Origin: GAS368 sp965227745
GTDB lineage: Bacteria > Verrucomicrobiota > Verrucomicrobiia > Opitutales > Opitutaceae
Reading direction: 5' to 3'
Assembly: GCA_965227745.1 (NCBI GenBank)
Contig: OZ245769.1
Span: 5,270,001-5,334,000 of the forward strand
Length of the DNA: 64,000 nt
Part shown: positions 26,092-34,312 of the stretch, piece by piece
How the letters are laid out: the number at the start of each line of letters is the position of its first letter
How positions within the stretch are numbered: the stretch's first letter is position 1
Notes under the pieces: generated by a model
The model's database searches: none
What the model was told of the DNA's origin: nothing
The model's input: only the letters and a program-made list of their open reading frames with translations
Made by a program: the position numbers and the translations under genes

Positions 26092-26174
26092 GGCGGCAGG
26101 GCTCGGGTGGAGCGGGTCCGGCAGAAAGAGGCGGCACTCCCCGCCGGCCGGAGCGGCGGGGGAGCGGCGGGCGA

Positions 26175-26510
26175 TTAACCCTTGAACTTACGGACGTAGG
26201 CGACGAGGTCCTTGATCTCGGGAGCAGTGAGCTCCTCCTTGTAGGCTTTCATCTTTTCCTTTCCGCCCTCGGAAACGCCATCGGTGATGGCCTTGACCAT
26301 GTCCTCGTCCTTCATCTTGGCCTGCACGGCGGCATCGGTGTAATCTTTGACGGAGAGTTTTTTGCCGGCCTTGGTCTGGCCCTTGCCGTCTTCACCGTGG
26401 CATTTTGTGCAGTGCGTCTCCCAATTTTCAGCGACCGGGGCGGCACGCCCAATCGCGACCCCGGCGAGGAGGCTGACGAGGACGGCGGAGAGTTTAAGCG
26501 AACGATTCAT
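26175..26510 (-). CDS. Small monoheme class I cytochrome c
   Basis: 111 residues with an N-terminal signal peptide (LKLSAVLVSLLAGVAIGRA) and one heme site, CTKCHGEDGKGQTKAGKKL, at residues about 34-38. The axial-methionine region EKMKAYKEELTAPEIKDLVAYVRKF is typical of cytochrome c5/c551-like electron carriers. It is soluble and periplasmic after cleavage. It heads the minus-strand unit with the seven-heme cytochrome (83 bases later), hypE and the ATPase. The start at 26510 was set by the signal peptide; the frame is open upstream without a plausible N-terminus. Confidence 0.9.
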   Translation of the reverse strand: MNRSLKLSAVLVSLLAGVAIGRAAPVAENWETHCTKCHGEDGKGQTKAGKKLSVKDYTDAAVQAKMKDEDMVKAITDGVSEGGKEKMKAYKEELTAPEIKDLVAYVRKFKG

Positions 26511-26794
26511 GGGAATATAAGTTTTGATGGTTTTGGTGGGCGAAGGAGGAACGGAGACTTCCGTCGCCCGCCAGTATGCCGAAAGTCGCCGCGGGCTGCT
26601 CCGCATCTTTTGCGAAGTAACGTGCAGGGGTTGTGGCGCTGCATCCGATGGTCGGCGGGATCGGGTGGGGCCGCATAAATCGGCCAACTGCGCAAAGTTT
26701 GAGCGAAGCTACGCAAGATGTGCGGAGCGGATGAAGGACACTTCGGGCAGAATCACGGGCGTCGTTTCGCGGCTCACGTCTCCTCACCCACACC
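26511..26794. promoter_or_regulatory. Divergent intergenic region between cytochrome c and resB units
   Basis: These 284 bases hold the promoters of the minus-strand cytochrome/hypE/ATPase unit and the plus-strand lipoprotein/resB/ccsA/hemC unit. I could not identify consensus promoter or operator sequences, and there is no further gene. Confidence 0.3.
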
Positions 26795-27442
26795 ATGGCA
26801 ATCTCCTCTTCCTTCGTCCGGCTCCTCCCCCTCTGGCCTGTGTGCCTGCTGCTGGCGGCCTGCCGCGACAACAAAGCGGTCGCTTATACTATTCCCAAAG
26901 AAAAACCGGTGGCGGTCGCGGCGATGACAGAAAGCGCGGAGTCGCCGCATGGGCGCGCACCCGTTGCTCCCCCAGCCGACACGGCGATGGCGAGCACGGC
27001 GGTCGCGACGGCGGCGGGAGCGGAATTGAGCTGGAGCGCGCCAGCCGGATGGCAGGTGAAAGCGCCGGGCTCGATGCGCAAGGGCAGCTTTACGATCACC
27101 GAGGGCGCACTCTCCGCCGACCTCGGCATCACGGCTTTTCCCGGGGATGTGGGCGGGGAGTTTGCCAACGTGAACCGCTGGCGCGGGCAATTGGCGTTGG
27201 CACCGATCTCGCAAGCCGAGGCGGCGGCCGCGATCACGCGGCTCGAGGCGAACGGGCTTAAGTTTGCGCTCGTCGACTTCAACGGCACCGCGAATGGCGC
27301 GCCCTCCCGCCTCATCGGCGCGATGGTGCCCTTTGGCGGGGCGACGTGGTTCTTCAAGCTCCTCGGTCCCGACGCGGTCGTGACGAAGGAAAAAGCCCGG
27401 TTCGTGGAATTTCTCAAAACGGTCAAAGCCGCCCAGCCATGA
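26795..27442 (+). CDS. Predicted lipoprotein of unknown function upstream of resB
   Basis: 215 residues with a lipoprotein signal: hydrophobic LPLWPVCLLLAAC, lipobox cysteine about residue 27, then a low-complexity linker. The folded part (about 75-215) has SWSAPAGWQVKAPGSMRKGSF and MVPFGGATWFFKLLGPDAVV, a pattern seen in other verrucomicrobial proteins encoded before ResB, but no function is known to me. The stop overlaps the resB ATG (ATGA), so a role in cytochrome maturation or sensing at the envelope is likely by context only. Confidence 0.8.
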   Translation: MAISSSFVRLLPLWPVCLLLAACRDNKAVAYTIPKEKPVAVAAMTESAESPHGRAPVAPPADTAMASTAVATAAGAELSWSAPAGWQVKAPGSMRKGSFTITEGALSADLGITAFPGDVGGEFANVNRWRGQLALAPISQAEAAAAITRLEANGLKFALVDFNGTANGAPSRLIGAMVPFGGATWFFKLLGPDAVVTKEKARFVEFLKTVKAAQP

Positions 27443-28671
27443 AAACTTTCATTCGTGAACTACGCGACATCGTTGTGTCGCTAAAACTGACGATCCTCCT
27501 GCTGGTCTTCAGCATGGTGCTGATCTTTGCCGCCACGCTCGATCAGGTGAATCTCGGCATCTGGGCGGTGCAGGAAAAATATTTTCACTCCTTCATCGTC
27601 TATCTCCAAGCGGGGCAGTTTACGGTCCCGGCCTTCCCGGGCGGATACACGGTGGGCGGGCTGTTGCTGATCAACCTCATCGCGGCGCATGTGTTTCGGT
27701 TTCGCTTCGAATGGAAAAAACTCGGCATTATCCTGACTCACCTCGGGCTGATCGTGTTGCTGGTGGGCGAACTGTTGACGGGTCTGTGGCAGGAAGATGC
27801 GCACCTCCGCCTGAGCGAAGGGGAAACGAAAAATTACGCGGAGAGCTCGCGAGAGCATGAACTGGCCTTGGTCGACGTCTCCGACCCCGCGCGCGATTTG
27901 GTGATCTCAATTCCGGAGGCGATGCTGGCGCGGAAGACTCCGGTCCAGATGCCGCAGATGCCTTTCCGGGTGGTGACGAAATTGTATTATCCCAACTCCA
28001 CGCTCATCAGTCGGCCCGCCGAAGGTGCGGCCAATGCGAACGAGGGGGCCAAGGCGACGACGGGCACCGCGCAGAATTTGATGGCGGCGCCGCAGCCGGT
28101 GACCTCGCGCTCCGATGAGCGCAATGTGCCCTCGGCGGTGGTGGAGCTGTTCGGCACCGAGGGCTCATTGGGCTCTTACCTCGTCTCCGCGCAATTGCCC
28201 ATGCCGCAGACTTTCAAATATGGCGGGCATGAGTGGAAGATTGGGCTGCGCGCCAAGCGGCTGTATCAGCCGTTCGCGCTGACGCTGGTGAAGTTCAGCC
28301 ATGACCGCTATGCGGGCACGGATATTCCCAAGAACTTTTCCAGCCGACTGCGCCTCGCGAACCCGGATGGGAACGGTGATCGGGAGGTGCTGGTGTATAT
28401 GAATAATCCGCTGCGCCACAGCGGTCTCACGTTCTACCAGGCGGGTTTCGAAAACGACGATCGCACGACGATCCTGCAGGTGGTGCGTAATCCCTCGTGG
28501 TTGGTGCCCTACATCGCGTGCGCCCTCATGACGATCGGGCTCTGCGTGCAGTTTGGGATTCATCTCATCGGCTTTCTCCGCCGGCGCACCGGGGCCAAGG
28601 CGACCAAGCCCACCGCGACCGTTCCGGCTAATCAGGCCAACCGTCCCGCTTCGATTCCTCAAACTGTATGA
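27439..28671 (+). CDS. resB: Cytochrome c biogenesis protein ResB (System II)
   Basis: 410 residues: MKTFIRELRDIVVSLKLTILLLVFSMVLIFAATLDQ is the characteristic ResB first helix, followed by further N-terminal helices, a large periplasmic domain (about 150-350) and a final helix near 360-385. YMNNPLRHSGLTFYQAGFENDDRTT is a ResB-like segment. ResB partners CcsA to carry heme to apocytochromes in the periplasm. The frame is open upstream, but the ATG at 27439 overlaps the preceding stop and fits the family. This gene and ccsA overlap by ATGA. Confidence 0.93.
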   Translation: MKTFIRELRDIVVSLKLTILLLVFSMVLIFAATLDQVNLGIWAVQEKYFHSFIVYLQAGQFTVPAFPGGYTVGGLLLINLIAAHVFRFRFEWKKLGIILTHLGLIVLLVGELLTGLWQEDAHLRLSEGETKNYAESSREHELALVDVSDPARDLVISIPEAMLARKTPVQMPQMPFRVVTKLYYPNSTLISRPAEGAANANEGAKATTGTAQNLMAAPQPVTSRSDERNVPSAVVELFGTEGSLGSYLVSAQLPMPQTFKYGGHEWKIGLRAKRLYQPFALTLVKFSHDRYAGTDIPKNFSSRLRLANPDGNGDREVLVYMNNPLRHSGLTFYQAGFENDDRTTILQVVRNPSWLVPYIACALMTIGLCVQFGIHLIGFLRRRTGAKATKPTATVPANQANRPASIPQTV

Positions 28672-30518
28672 AACATTATCTACCTGCCACCGTGGCCCTG
28701 TTGGCGTTGGTGCTGGTTGCGCTGAGCCTGCGCAATCCGACGGAAGGAGAATATCACACCGCGGCCTTCGGGCGGTTGCCGGTGCTGGTGAATGGCCGGG
28801 TGAAGCCGCTCGATACGGTGGCGCGGACCTCGCTGCTCATGATGCAAGGTCGCCAGCGCGTGACGCTGCCGAATGGCACGACCCTCTCGCCCACGGAGTG
28901 GCTGCTCGATATGCTGTATAAGCCGCATCAGGCGGACCGCTACCAGGTTTTCGAGGTCACGCATCCGGAGCTCCTCGCGCTGCTCGGGGTCACGGCGGAG
29001 GAAGGCGCGGGCAACAAGCGGTTCTCGCTGACGCAGTTCAATGGGAAGCTCGGCGACGTGGATCGCCAGTCGAAGCTGGCGGACTCGACGGACCAAGCGG
29101 CGCGCACGACGTTTCAACGCGCGGTGATTCAACTGCGCGACAGCGTCGCGCTCTACCAGCGGCTGCAGAGTAGCATGGTGGCATTTGGCACCGACGACTT
29201 TCTGGAGCAGGTGGGAACGTTGGAGAAAATGCTCACGGCCGGGGGCGGCTTGAGCCACACGGCGGGCCAAGCGATGCCGGCCGGGGCCGACGCGAAGTTC
29301 GTTTTGGAGTTCACGCGGATCCTCTCGACGATGGACGCGTATACTTATTTCCAGCCGATTCCGCCGCCGCTAGCCGAGTCGACGCGTTGGCAGACCATCG
29401 GGCAGGTGTGGACGGAGTCGGTCGCGACGGGCAAAGCCAATCCGGCGGCCGTCGCGTACGCCACGATGGGGCGCGCCTGGCAGCAAGGGCAGCCGGCGAA
29501 GTTCAATGCGGCAGTGCAGGTTTATCGAAAGCAACTCGACACCGAACTCGCCCCGGTGATGCGGAAGAGCGGCGTCGAGGTCCGCTTCAATAATGCGCAA
29601 CCCTTCTACTCGAGCATGGTGCTTTACGTGGTGGCGTTTGTGTTGGCGGTGATCTCGTGGCTCAAGTGGCCGGACACGCTACGGCAGACGGCATTCGGCC
29701 TGTTGCTAGTGGCCTTTGCGGTGGCGACGATCGGGATCGGCGTGCGCATGTGGCTGGAGGCGCGGCCACCGGTGACGAATCTGTATTCCTCGGCGCTGTT
29801 TGTCGGCTGGGGGGCCGTGGCACTGTGCCTCGCGCTCGAGTACTTCTACCAAAACGCCATCGCGAGCGTGGCGGCGGGCCTGATCGGCTTTGGCACGCTC
29901 TTGATCGCTCACCACCTTTCGCTCGGGGGCGATACGCTCGAGATGATGCGCGCCGTGCTCGACTCGAACTTCTGGCTGGCGACGCATGTCGTCACGATTG
30001 CGGTGGGATATTCGGCGACATTCCTCGCGGGCTTCCTCGCGTTGATCTATGTGCTCCGCGGGGTTTTCACGCGGTCACTCGATCAAGCCACCGGCACGGC
30101 ACTCGGACGAATGATCTATGGCGTGATCTGCTTCGCCACGCTCTTCAGCTTTGTCGGCACGATTCTCGGTGGTATCTGGGCCGATCAATCGTGGGGGCGC
30201 TTTTGGGGCTGGGACCCGAAGGAAAACGGGGCGCTGCTCATCGTGCTCTGGAACTCGATCCTGCTGCACGTGCGCTGGGCGGGACTCGTGAAGACGCGCG
30301 GCCTCGCGTGCCTGGCGATCTTCGGCAATATCGTCACGGCGTGGAGCTGGTTTGGCGTCAACATGCTGGGCGTCGGCCTGCATAGTTACGGCTTCATGGA
30401 CTCGGCGTTTTGGTGGCTCGTGGTATTTTGCGCGAGCCAGCTTTTGGTGATCGCCATCGCCGGCCTGCCGCTCGCGCGTTGGCGCTCGGCCATGACCTCC
30501 ACGCCGCGCACGGCCTGA
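28668..30518 (+). CDS. ccsA: Cytochrome c heme-lyase subunit CcsA (System II)
   Basis: 616 residues. The C-terminal half has about eight hydrophobic helices and the tryptophan-rich heme-handling motif WADQSWGRFWGWDPKENGALL at about residue 504. The N-terminal 300 residues form a long periplasmic region after one helix, unlike the short classical CcsA (about 320-390 residues); an N-terminally extended ResC/CcsA is common in Bacteroidetes and Verrucomicrobia. With ResB it forms the synthetase that attaches heme to CXXCH. The many multiheme cytochromes in this window are its expected clients. Confidence 0.93.
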   Translation: MKHYLPATVALLALVLVALSLRNPTEGEYHTAAFGRLPVLVNGRVKPLDTVARTSLLMMQGRQRVTLPNGTTLSPTEWLLDMLYKPHQADRYQVFEVTHPELLALLGVTAEEGAGNKRFSLTQFNGKLGDVDRQSKLADSTDQAARTTFQRAVIQLRDSVALYQRLQSSMVAFGTDDFLEQVGTLEKMLTAGGGLSHTAGQAMPAGADAKFVLEFTRILSTMDAYTYFQPIPPPLAESTRWQTIGQVWTESVATGKANPAAVAYATMGRAWQQGQPAKFNAAVQVYRKQLDTELAPVMRKSGVEVRFNNAQPFYSSMVLYVVAFVLAVISWLKWPDTLRQTAFGLLLVAFAVATIGIGVRMWLEARPPVTNLYSSALFVGWGAVALCLALEYFYQNAIASVAAGLIGFGTLLIAHHLSLGGDTLEMMRAVLDSNFWLATHVVTIAVGYSATFLAGFLALIYVLRGVFTRSLDQATGTALGRMIYGVICFATLFSFVGTILGGIWADQSWGRFWGWDPKENGALLIVLWNSILLHVRWAGLVKTRGLACLAIFGNIVTAWSWFGVNMLGVGLHSYGFMDSAFWWLVVFCASQLLVIAIAGLPLARWRSAMTSTPRTA

Positions 30519-30542
30519 ACTATTTCGAACCGACGTCGTCCC

Positions 30543-31397
30543 ATGACTGCCGCGCTCACGCTGGCGACACGCAAGAGCCCGCTCGCGCTGGTGCAGACCC
30601 AGCTCGTGGCACAGCATCTCACGGGTGCCCTGGGTGTAATCTGCGAGTTGCTCCCGCTCGTCTCAACCGGTGATCGGCAGGCGGAGTGGTCGCTGGAAAA
30701 GCAGGGCGGGAAAGGCCTCTTCACCGCCGAACTCGAGTTGGCGCTGCTCGAAGGCAGGGCGGATGTGGCGATCCACAGCGCGAAAGATTTGCCGGGCGAG
30801 ATGCCGGCCGGCCTCGCCTTGGCGGGCTACATGCCGCGCGCCGATGTGCGCGATGTGCTCGTGCGGAGAAATGGCGGGGCGACCCCCGCCGTGATCGCGA
30901 CCGGCAGCCCCCGGCGGCGCGCGCAGCTCGCGAAGCTCTTTCCCTCGGCGACCTATATTGAAATCCGGGGCAACGTGGATACCCGGCTCAACAAGATCGC
31001 GAATGGGGCGGCGGATGCCACGGTGCTGGCGGCGGCGGGGCTGGAGCGCCTACAGATCGCCGCGTGGCCGGGGTTGGAATTTCAGCCCTTGTCGCTCGAC
31101 CAGATGGTGCCGGCGATCGGGCAAGGGGCAATCGCCATCCAGTGCCGGGCGAGTGACGTAGAGAAATACGCGGGGGTGTTTCACCCCGAGACCGCGCAAG
31201 CGGTGACGTTTGAGCGCGCCTTGCAGGCGGCGCTCGGCGCGGGATGCCATACGGCTAGCGCGGCGAATCTCCAACGCCGGCGCCTGACGTTTTTCGACGA
31301 ACGCACCGGGTGGATCTCCGTGTGGCTGGACGACCACCAACTGGCCACACCGGAAGCGACCGCAGTCCACTTCCTGCGGGAGTTGGAACTGCGTTAG
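30543..31397 (+). CDS. hemC: Hydroxymethylbilane synthase (porphobilinogen deaminase)
   Basis: 284 residues starting MTAALTLATRKSPLALVQTQLVA. HSAKDLP (catalytic Asp at residue 83), IRGNVDTRLNKI and LGAGCHTAS are present; the dipyrromethane-cofactor cysteine is C235. It condenses four porphobilinogens to hydroxymethylbilane. The C-terminal domain is shorter than in E. coli HemC (about 313). It follows ccsA by 24 bases, so heme synthesis and heme attachment are probably co-transcribed. Confidence 0.95.
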   Translation: MTAALTLATRKSPLALVQTQLVAQHLTGALGVICELLPLVSTGDRQAEWSLEKQGGKGLFTAELELALLEGRADVAIHSAKDLPGEMPAGLALAGYMPRADVRDVLVRRNGGATPAVIATGSPRRRAQLAKLFPSATYIEIRGNVDTRLNKIANGAADATVLAAAGLERLQIAAWPGLEFQPLSLDQMVPAIGQGAIAIQCRASDVEKYAGVFHPETAQAVTFERALQAALGAGCHTASAANLQRRRLTFFDERTGWISVWLDDHQLATPEATAVHFLRELELR

Positions 31398-31400
31398 GGG

Positions 31401-31471
31401 CTATCCGTGAAAGGATAGTTGCGGAGATGGGCCGCGAGCTTGCTCGCGCGCTTTGCCGTTTTCGCGCGAGC
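31401..31471 (+). terminator. Two stem-loops between hemC and hemA
   Basis: CTATCC (31401-31406) pairs with GGATAG (31413-31418) right after the hemC stop. A second, stronger hairpin GCTCGCGCG (31442-31450) / CGCGCGAGC (31463-31471) has a loop containing CTTTGCCGTTTT. They lie in the 124-base gap between convergent hemC and hemA and probably end both transcripts. Confidence 0.6.
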
Positions 31472-31521
31472 GCCCGCGAGCAGACGGACTACCTCGGTGG
31501 TGCTCCTCTCACAAACAGCCA

Positions 31522-32607
31522 CTAGGCCATCGCCGGCATCGAGACGATGCCGGTGTGCTCAGCGGCGACGGGCAGCGTGGAGAACTGGAGCTGCAACTGA
31601 CGCCAGATGGCTTCCGTGCGATCGACCAACGCGGCCCGGCCTTTTTCGGCGTGGGCTTGGCGGGCTTCGCGGTTTTTGGCGGCGACCAAGGCGAGGTCGT
31701 CGAGATTGTAGAGAAACACATTTTCCAAGTTGCCGGCATCGGCCTCGATGTTGCGCGGCATGGCGAGATCGATCAGCAGGAGGGGGCGTCCGCGCGAGGC
31801 GGTGACGGCCGTCGCCACCTCAGCGGTGGAGACCACGGCATTCGGCGAAGAGGTGGAGCAGACGATGATATCCGCGTCAGAGACGGCGGCACCGCGTGCT
31901 TCGAAGGCGACCACGGACGCATGGTGCTCGCGAGCTAGGACCACGGCTTTTTCGGGGTGGCGATTAGCCACGCTGATGTGCTGCGCGCCGCGACTGCGGA
32001 AGGCGCGGAGGCTTTTCTCCGCCATGTCGCCGGCGCCGAGAACGAGCACGCGGCACTCGTCCAACTTACCGAAAATTTCGGAGGCGAGATCGACCGCGAC
32101 ATTGGCCACGCTGACCTGCCCGGTGGTGATGCCGGTGGTGGCGCGCACGTGCTTGGCGGCCTGGAAGGCCTTTTGGAACAGACGATTCAAAATCGCACCG
32201 GCGGAAAGGCGGGTCTGCGCTACCGCGTAGGCCTTCTTCACCTGGCCGAAGATTTCGGTTTCGCCCAAGATCTGGGAATCGAGCCCTGAGGCGACGCTGC
32301 ACAGATGATCCACGACGGCGCGGCCTTCCCGTACAAAACCGAATTGCTCGAAGTCGGCGGTGCTGACGTGGCGCTCCGCGCAGAAGAGATCGATCACGGC
32401 GCGCAGACCACGGCGCTCGTCGCCCACGACGTAAACCTCAACCCGGTTGCAGGTATTGAGGATAACGAATTCGTGCACCGCAGGGCACTGGCGGAGCTGC
32501 ACGGCCAGCGCGGCTTCGCCCTCGACGCCGAGCGCGATCTTTTCGCGGAATCCAAACGAAGCACTGCGATGGGTCGCGCCGATGAGAAAGAGAGCGGAGT
32601 GGTGCAT
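31522..32607 (-). CDS. hemA: Glutamyl-tRNA reductase
   Basis: 361 residues starting MHHSALFLIGATHRSASFGFR. It has LNTCNRVEVYVV with catalytic C53, GLDSQILGETEIFGQVKKAY and a Rossmann NADPH motif VLGAGDMAEKSLRAF. It reduces glutamyl-tRNA(Glu) to glutamate-1-semialdehyde, the first committed step of C5-pathway heme synthesis. The product is shorter than the roughly 420 residues of proteobacterial HemA, missing part of the C-terminal dimerisation helices. The start at 32607 removes an unlikely upstream extension. Confidence 0.95.
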   Translation of the reverse strand: MHHSALFLIGATHRSASFGFREKIALGVEGEAALAVQLRQCPAVHEFVILNTCNRVEVYVVGDERRGLRAVIDLFCAERHVSTADFEQFGFVREGRAVVDHLCSVASGLDSQILGETEIFGQVKKAYAVAQTRLSAGAILNRLFQKAFQAAKHVRATTGITTGQVSVANVAVDLASEIFGKLDECRVLVLGAGDMAEKSLRAFRSRGAQHISVANRHPEKAVVLAREHHASVVAFEARGAAVSDADIIVCSTSSPNAVVSTAEVATAVTASRGRPLLLIDLAMPRNIEADAGNLENVFLYNLDDLALVAAKNREARQAHAEKGRAALVDRTEAIWRQLQLQFSTLPVAAEHTGIVSMPAMA

Positions 32608-32703
32608 GGACGGAGTGGGTGGAGTGTTTTTAGTATGCCAGTCGGGCGCGGAAGCTGCGCCGCATCTCTTTGCCAAGGCTGCGCAAATCTTGCGGCATTG
32701 GCG

Positions 32704-33690
32704 TCAGCTCACGGCGAGGCCGATGGACAACAGTACGGCGTAGAGGAGGCCCACGGCGGCGGTCTTTGGGCTGACGGGCTCGACGTCGGCCGGTTTCGTA
32801 ATCAGCACCAGACGGGTCGTCCACAGTGCGAGAGGCAGGGAGGCGAGCGGGAGTAAAATCCACGCACTGTAACCGAGGCCGCGCCAGAACCAGAACGGGA
32901 GAGCGTAGGCGAAGATCATCAGTGCGATGTATTCGGCGCGGGCACCGGCGACGCCCCAAACCACGGGCCGCGTCTTCCAGCCCTTGGCCTTGTCTACCTC
33001 GATGTCGCTCAGATCGTCGACGACCATGACATTCGTGATGATCGCGCCGAGCGGGAGCCCGATCACGCACACGTGCCAGGGGAGGGCGGCTTTAATGAAG
33101 TGCCAGCCGACGGGCTGGGCGAAAAACTGGGCCGCCTGCGTGTAATAAGTGCCGGCGACCGCCACGACTCCGAACATCAAAAAGAATACGGGGTCGGCAA
33201 TGCCGAGGCGCGTTTGAGAATAGCGGCCGGAACAGTAACTCAGACTGGCGACCGCGCCGATGGCACCCAGCACGGGCGCCATCACTCCGGCGTAAATCAC
33301 GAGATAACCGCCGGCCAAAATCGCGAGGATGAAGCACGCCGCTGTGACACGCCGCAGCATCGGCAGCGGGAGGCTGCCATCATCCACCGCAGCCGCGAGA
33401 TCGGCGTGCTCCCGAAGCGTGGCGTGTTTCGTGAGCAACCAATAGTTTTCCCAAAAGAGCCCCCCGATGTGAATGAACCAACTCGCCAGCAGACCGAGGA
33501 TCACCGGCAAAAATGAGAATACGTGATCGTGGTAAGCGGCGGCAGCGCCGATGATCACCGGGGCCGCCGCAGCGGGCAGGGAGTGCGCGGGATGGACGAG
33601 CAGGCGAATCCAGGGGAACGCCCGGGCTGCGGGGGTGGTGGGTTTTGGCGAACCCAGGCTGACGGCGGGATCAATTTGAGAGGGATTCAT
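32704..33690 (-). CDS. UbiA-family prenyltransferase
   Basis: 328 residues with about eight hydrophobic segments. A GGAGGA Shine-Dalgarno eight bases before the ATG at 33690 fixes the start over a TTG at 33705. The second Asp-rich motif is clear: TNVMVVDDLSDIEVDKAKGWKT. The first motif, normally NDxxDxxxD, is degenerate (FWENYWLLTKHATLREHAD). Length and the DDxSDIEVDK motif resemble MenA-type 1,4-dihydroxy-2-naphthoate prenyltransferase, which makes demethylmenaquinone. Other UbiA members (UbiA, chlorophyll or heme O synthases) remain possible. Its position 97 bases before hemA and near hydrogenase and cytochrome genes would suit menaquinone synthesis. Confidence 0.8.
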   Translation of the reverse strand: MNPSQIDPAVSLGSPKPTTPAARAFPWIRLLVHPAHSLPAAAAPVIIGAAAAYHDHVFSFLPVILGLLASWFIHIGGLFWENYWLLTKHATLREHADLAAAVDDGSLPLPMLRRVTAACFILAILAGGYLVIYAGVMAPVLGAIGAVASLSYCSGRYSQTRLGIADPVFFLMFGVVAVAGTYYTQAAQFFAQPVGWHFIKAALPWHVCVIGLPLGAIITNVMVVDDLSDIEVDKAKGWKTRPVVWGVAGARAEYIALMIFAYALPFWFWRGLGYSAWILLPLASLPLALWTTRLVLITKPADVEPVSPKTAAVGLLYAVLLSIGLAVS

Positions 33691-33844
33691 AGGTAGGTCC
33701 TCCAAGGGTCGAGGCTACTCTAGCCGGGCCGTCGCGAAGCGTCTGCGTGGACTATGGTATTTGTACCGCGAAAATTGTCGGGACGCGTTACGTCGGGTCG
33801 CTCCAGCGTTGTCGGCGAGATCGGTCACGCTCACAAAGAACTCC

Positions 33845-34312
33845 TTAAGGCTGGGCGGCGGAGTCGGTGGCGGGGTGGCTGGAGAGGAGAGCCACGAGGG
33901 CGGCCAAGTCGGCGGGGGAGAGCGACTGGTACGGTTGCTTGCGCTTGAGCACGGCCGGGCTCAGGGCGGTGGCGGCGGGGCCGGTGCCGGTGATCCAAGA
34001 CGCCAGCTCGGCGGCGCCTCGCCGGGCGCTGCTGTCGTCGAGGGGGCGGCGAGGATTGCCCTGCCCGCGAAAACTATGGCACGTGGAGCACTCGAGTTCC
34101 GCGAAGAGAACGAGGCCGCGGGCGATTTGGGCCTCGGAGGCCTGGGCGGCGGATGAAGGCACGGGCTGCGTCGAGGGAGGAGAGCCGAGGCTGGGACGAG
34201 GGGGATTGTGCCGCACCGCGAAGACGCAGGCGAGGGCGATCACGACCGCCAGCGACAAACCACAGAGGAGGCGGGCAATTTGTTCGCGCATGGGAGTGGG
34301 AGAAGGGCTCAC
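33845..34312 (-). CDS. Membrane-anchored monoheme cytochrome c
   Basis: 155 residues with an N-terminal signal anchor (REQIARLLCGLSLAVVIALACVF) and one heme site, ELECSTCHSFRGQGNPRRPLD. The C-terminal LSPADLAALVALLSSH matches class I cytochrome c helices. It starts with a GTG at 34312 that overlaps the stop of the upstream flavoprotein by four bases (GTGA), suggesting coupled translation; an ATG 21 bases downstream is the alternative. Likely an electron donor or acceptor for that flavoprotein or for terminal oxidases; the partner is unknown. Confidence 0.85.
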   Translation of the reverse strand: MSPSPTPMREQIARLLCGLSLAVVIALACVFAVRHNPPRPSLGSPPSTQPVPSSAAQASEAQIARGLVLFAELECSTCHSFRGQGNPRRPLDDSSARRGAAELASWITGTGPAATALSPAVLKRKQPYQSLSPADLAALVALLSSHPATDSAAQP

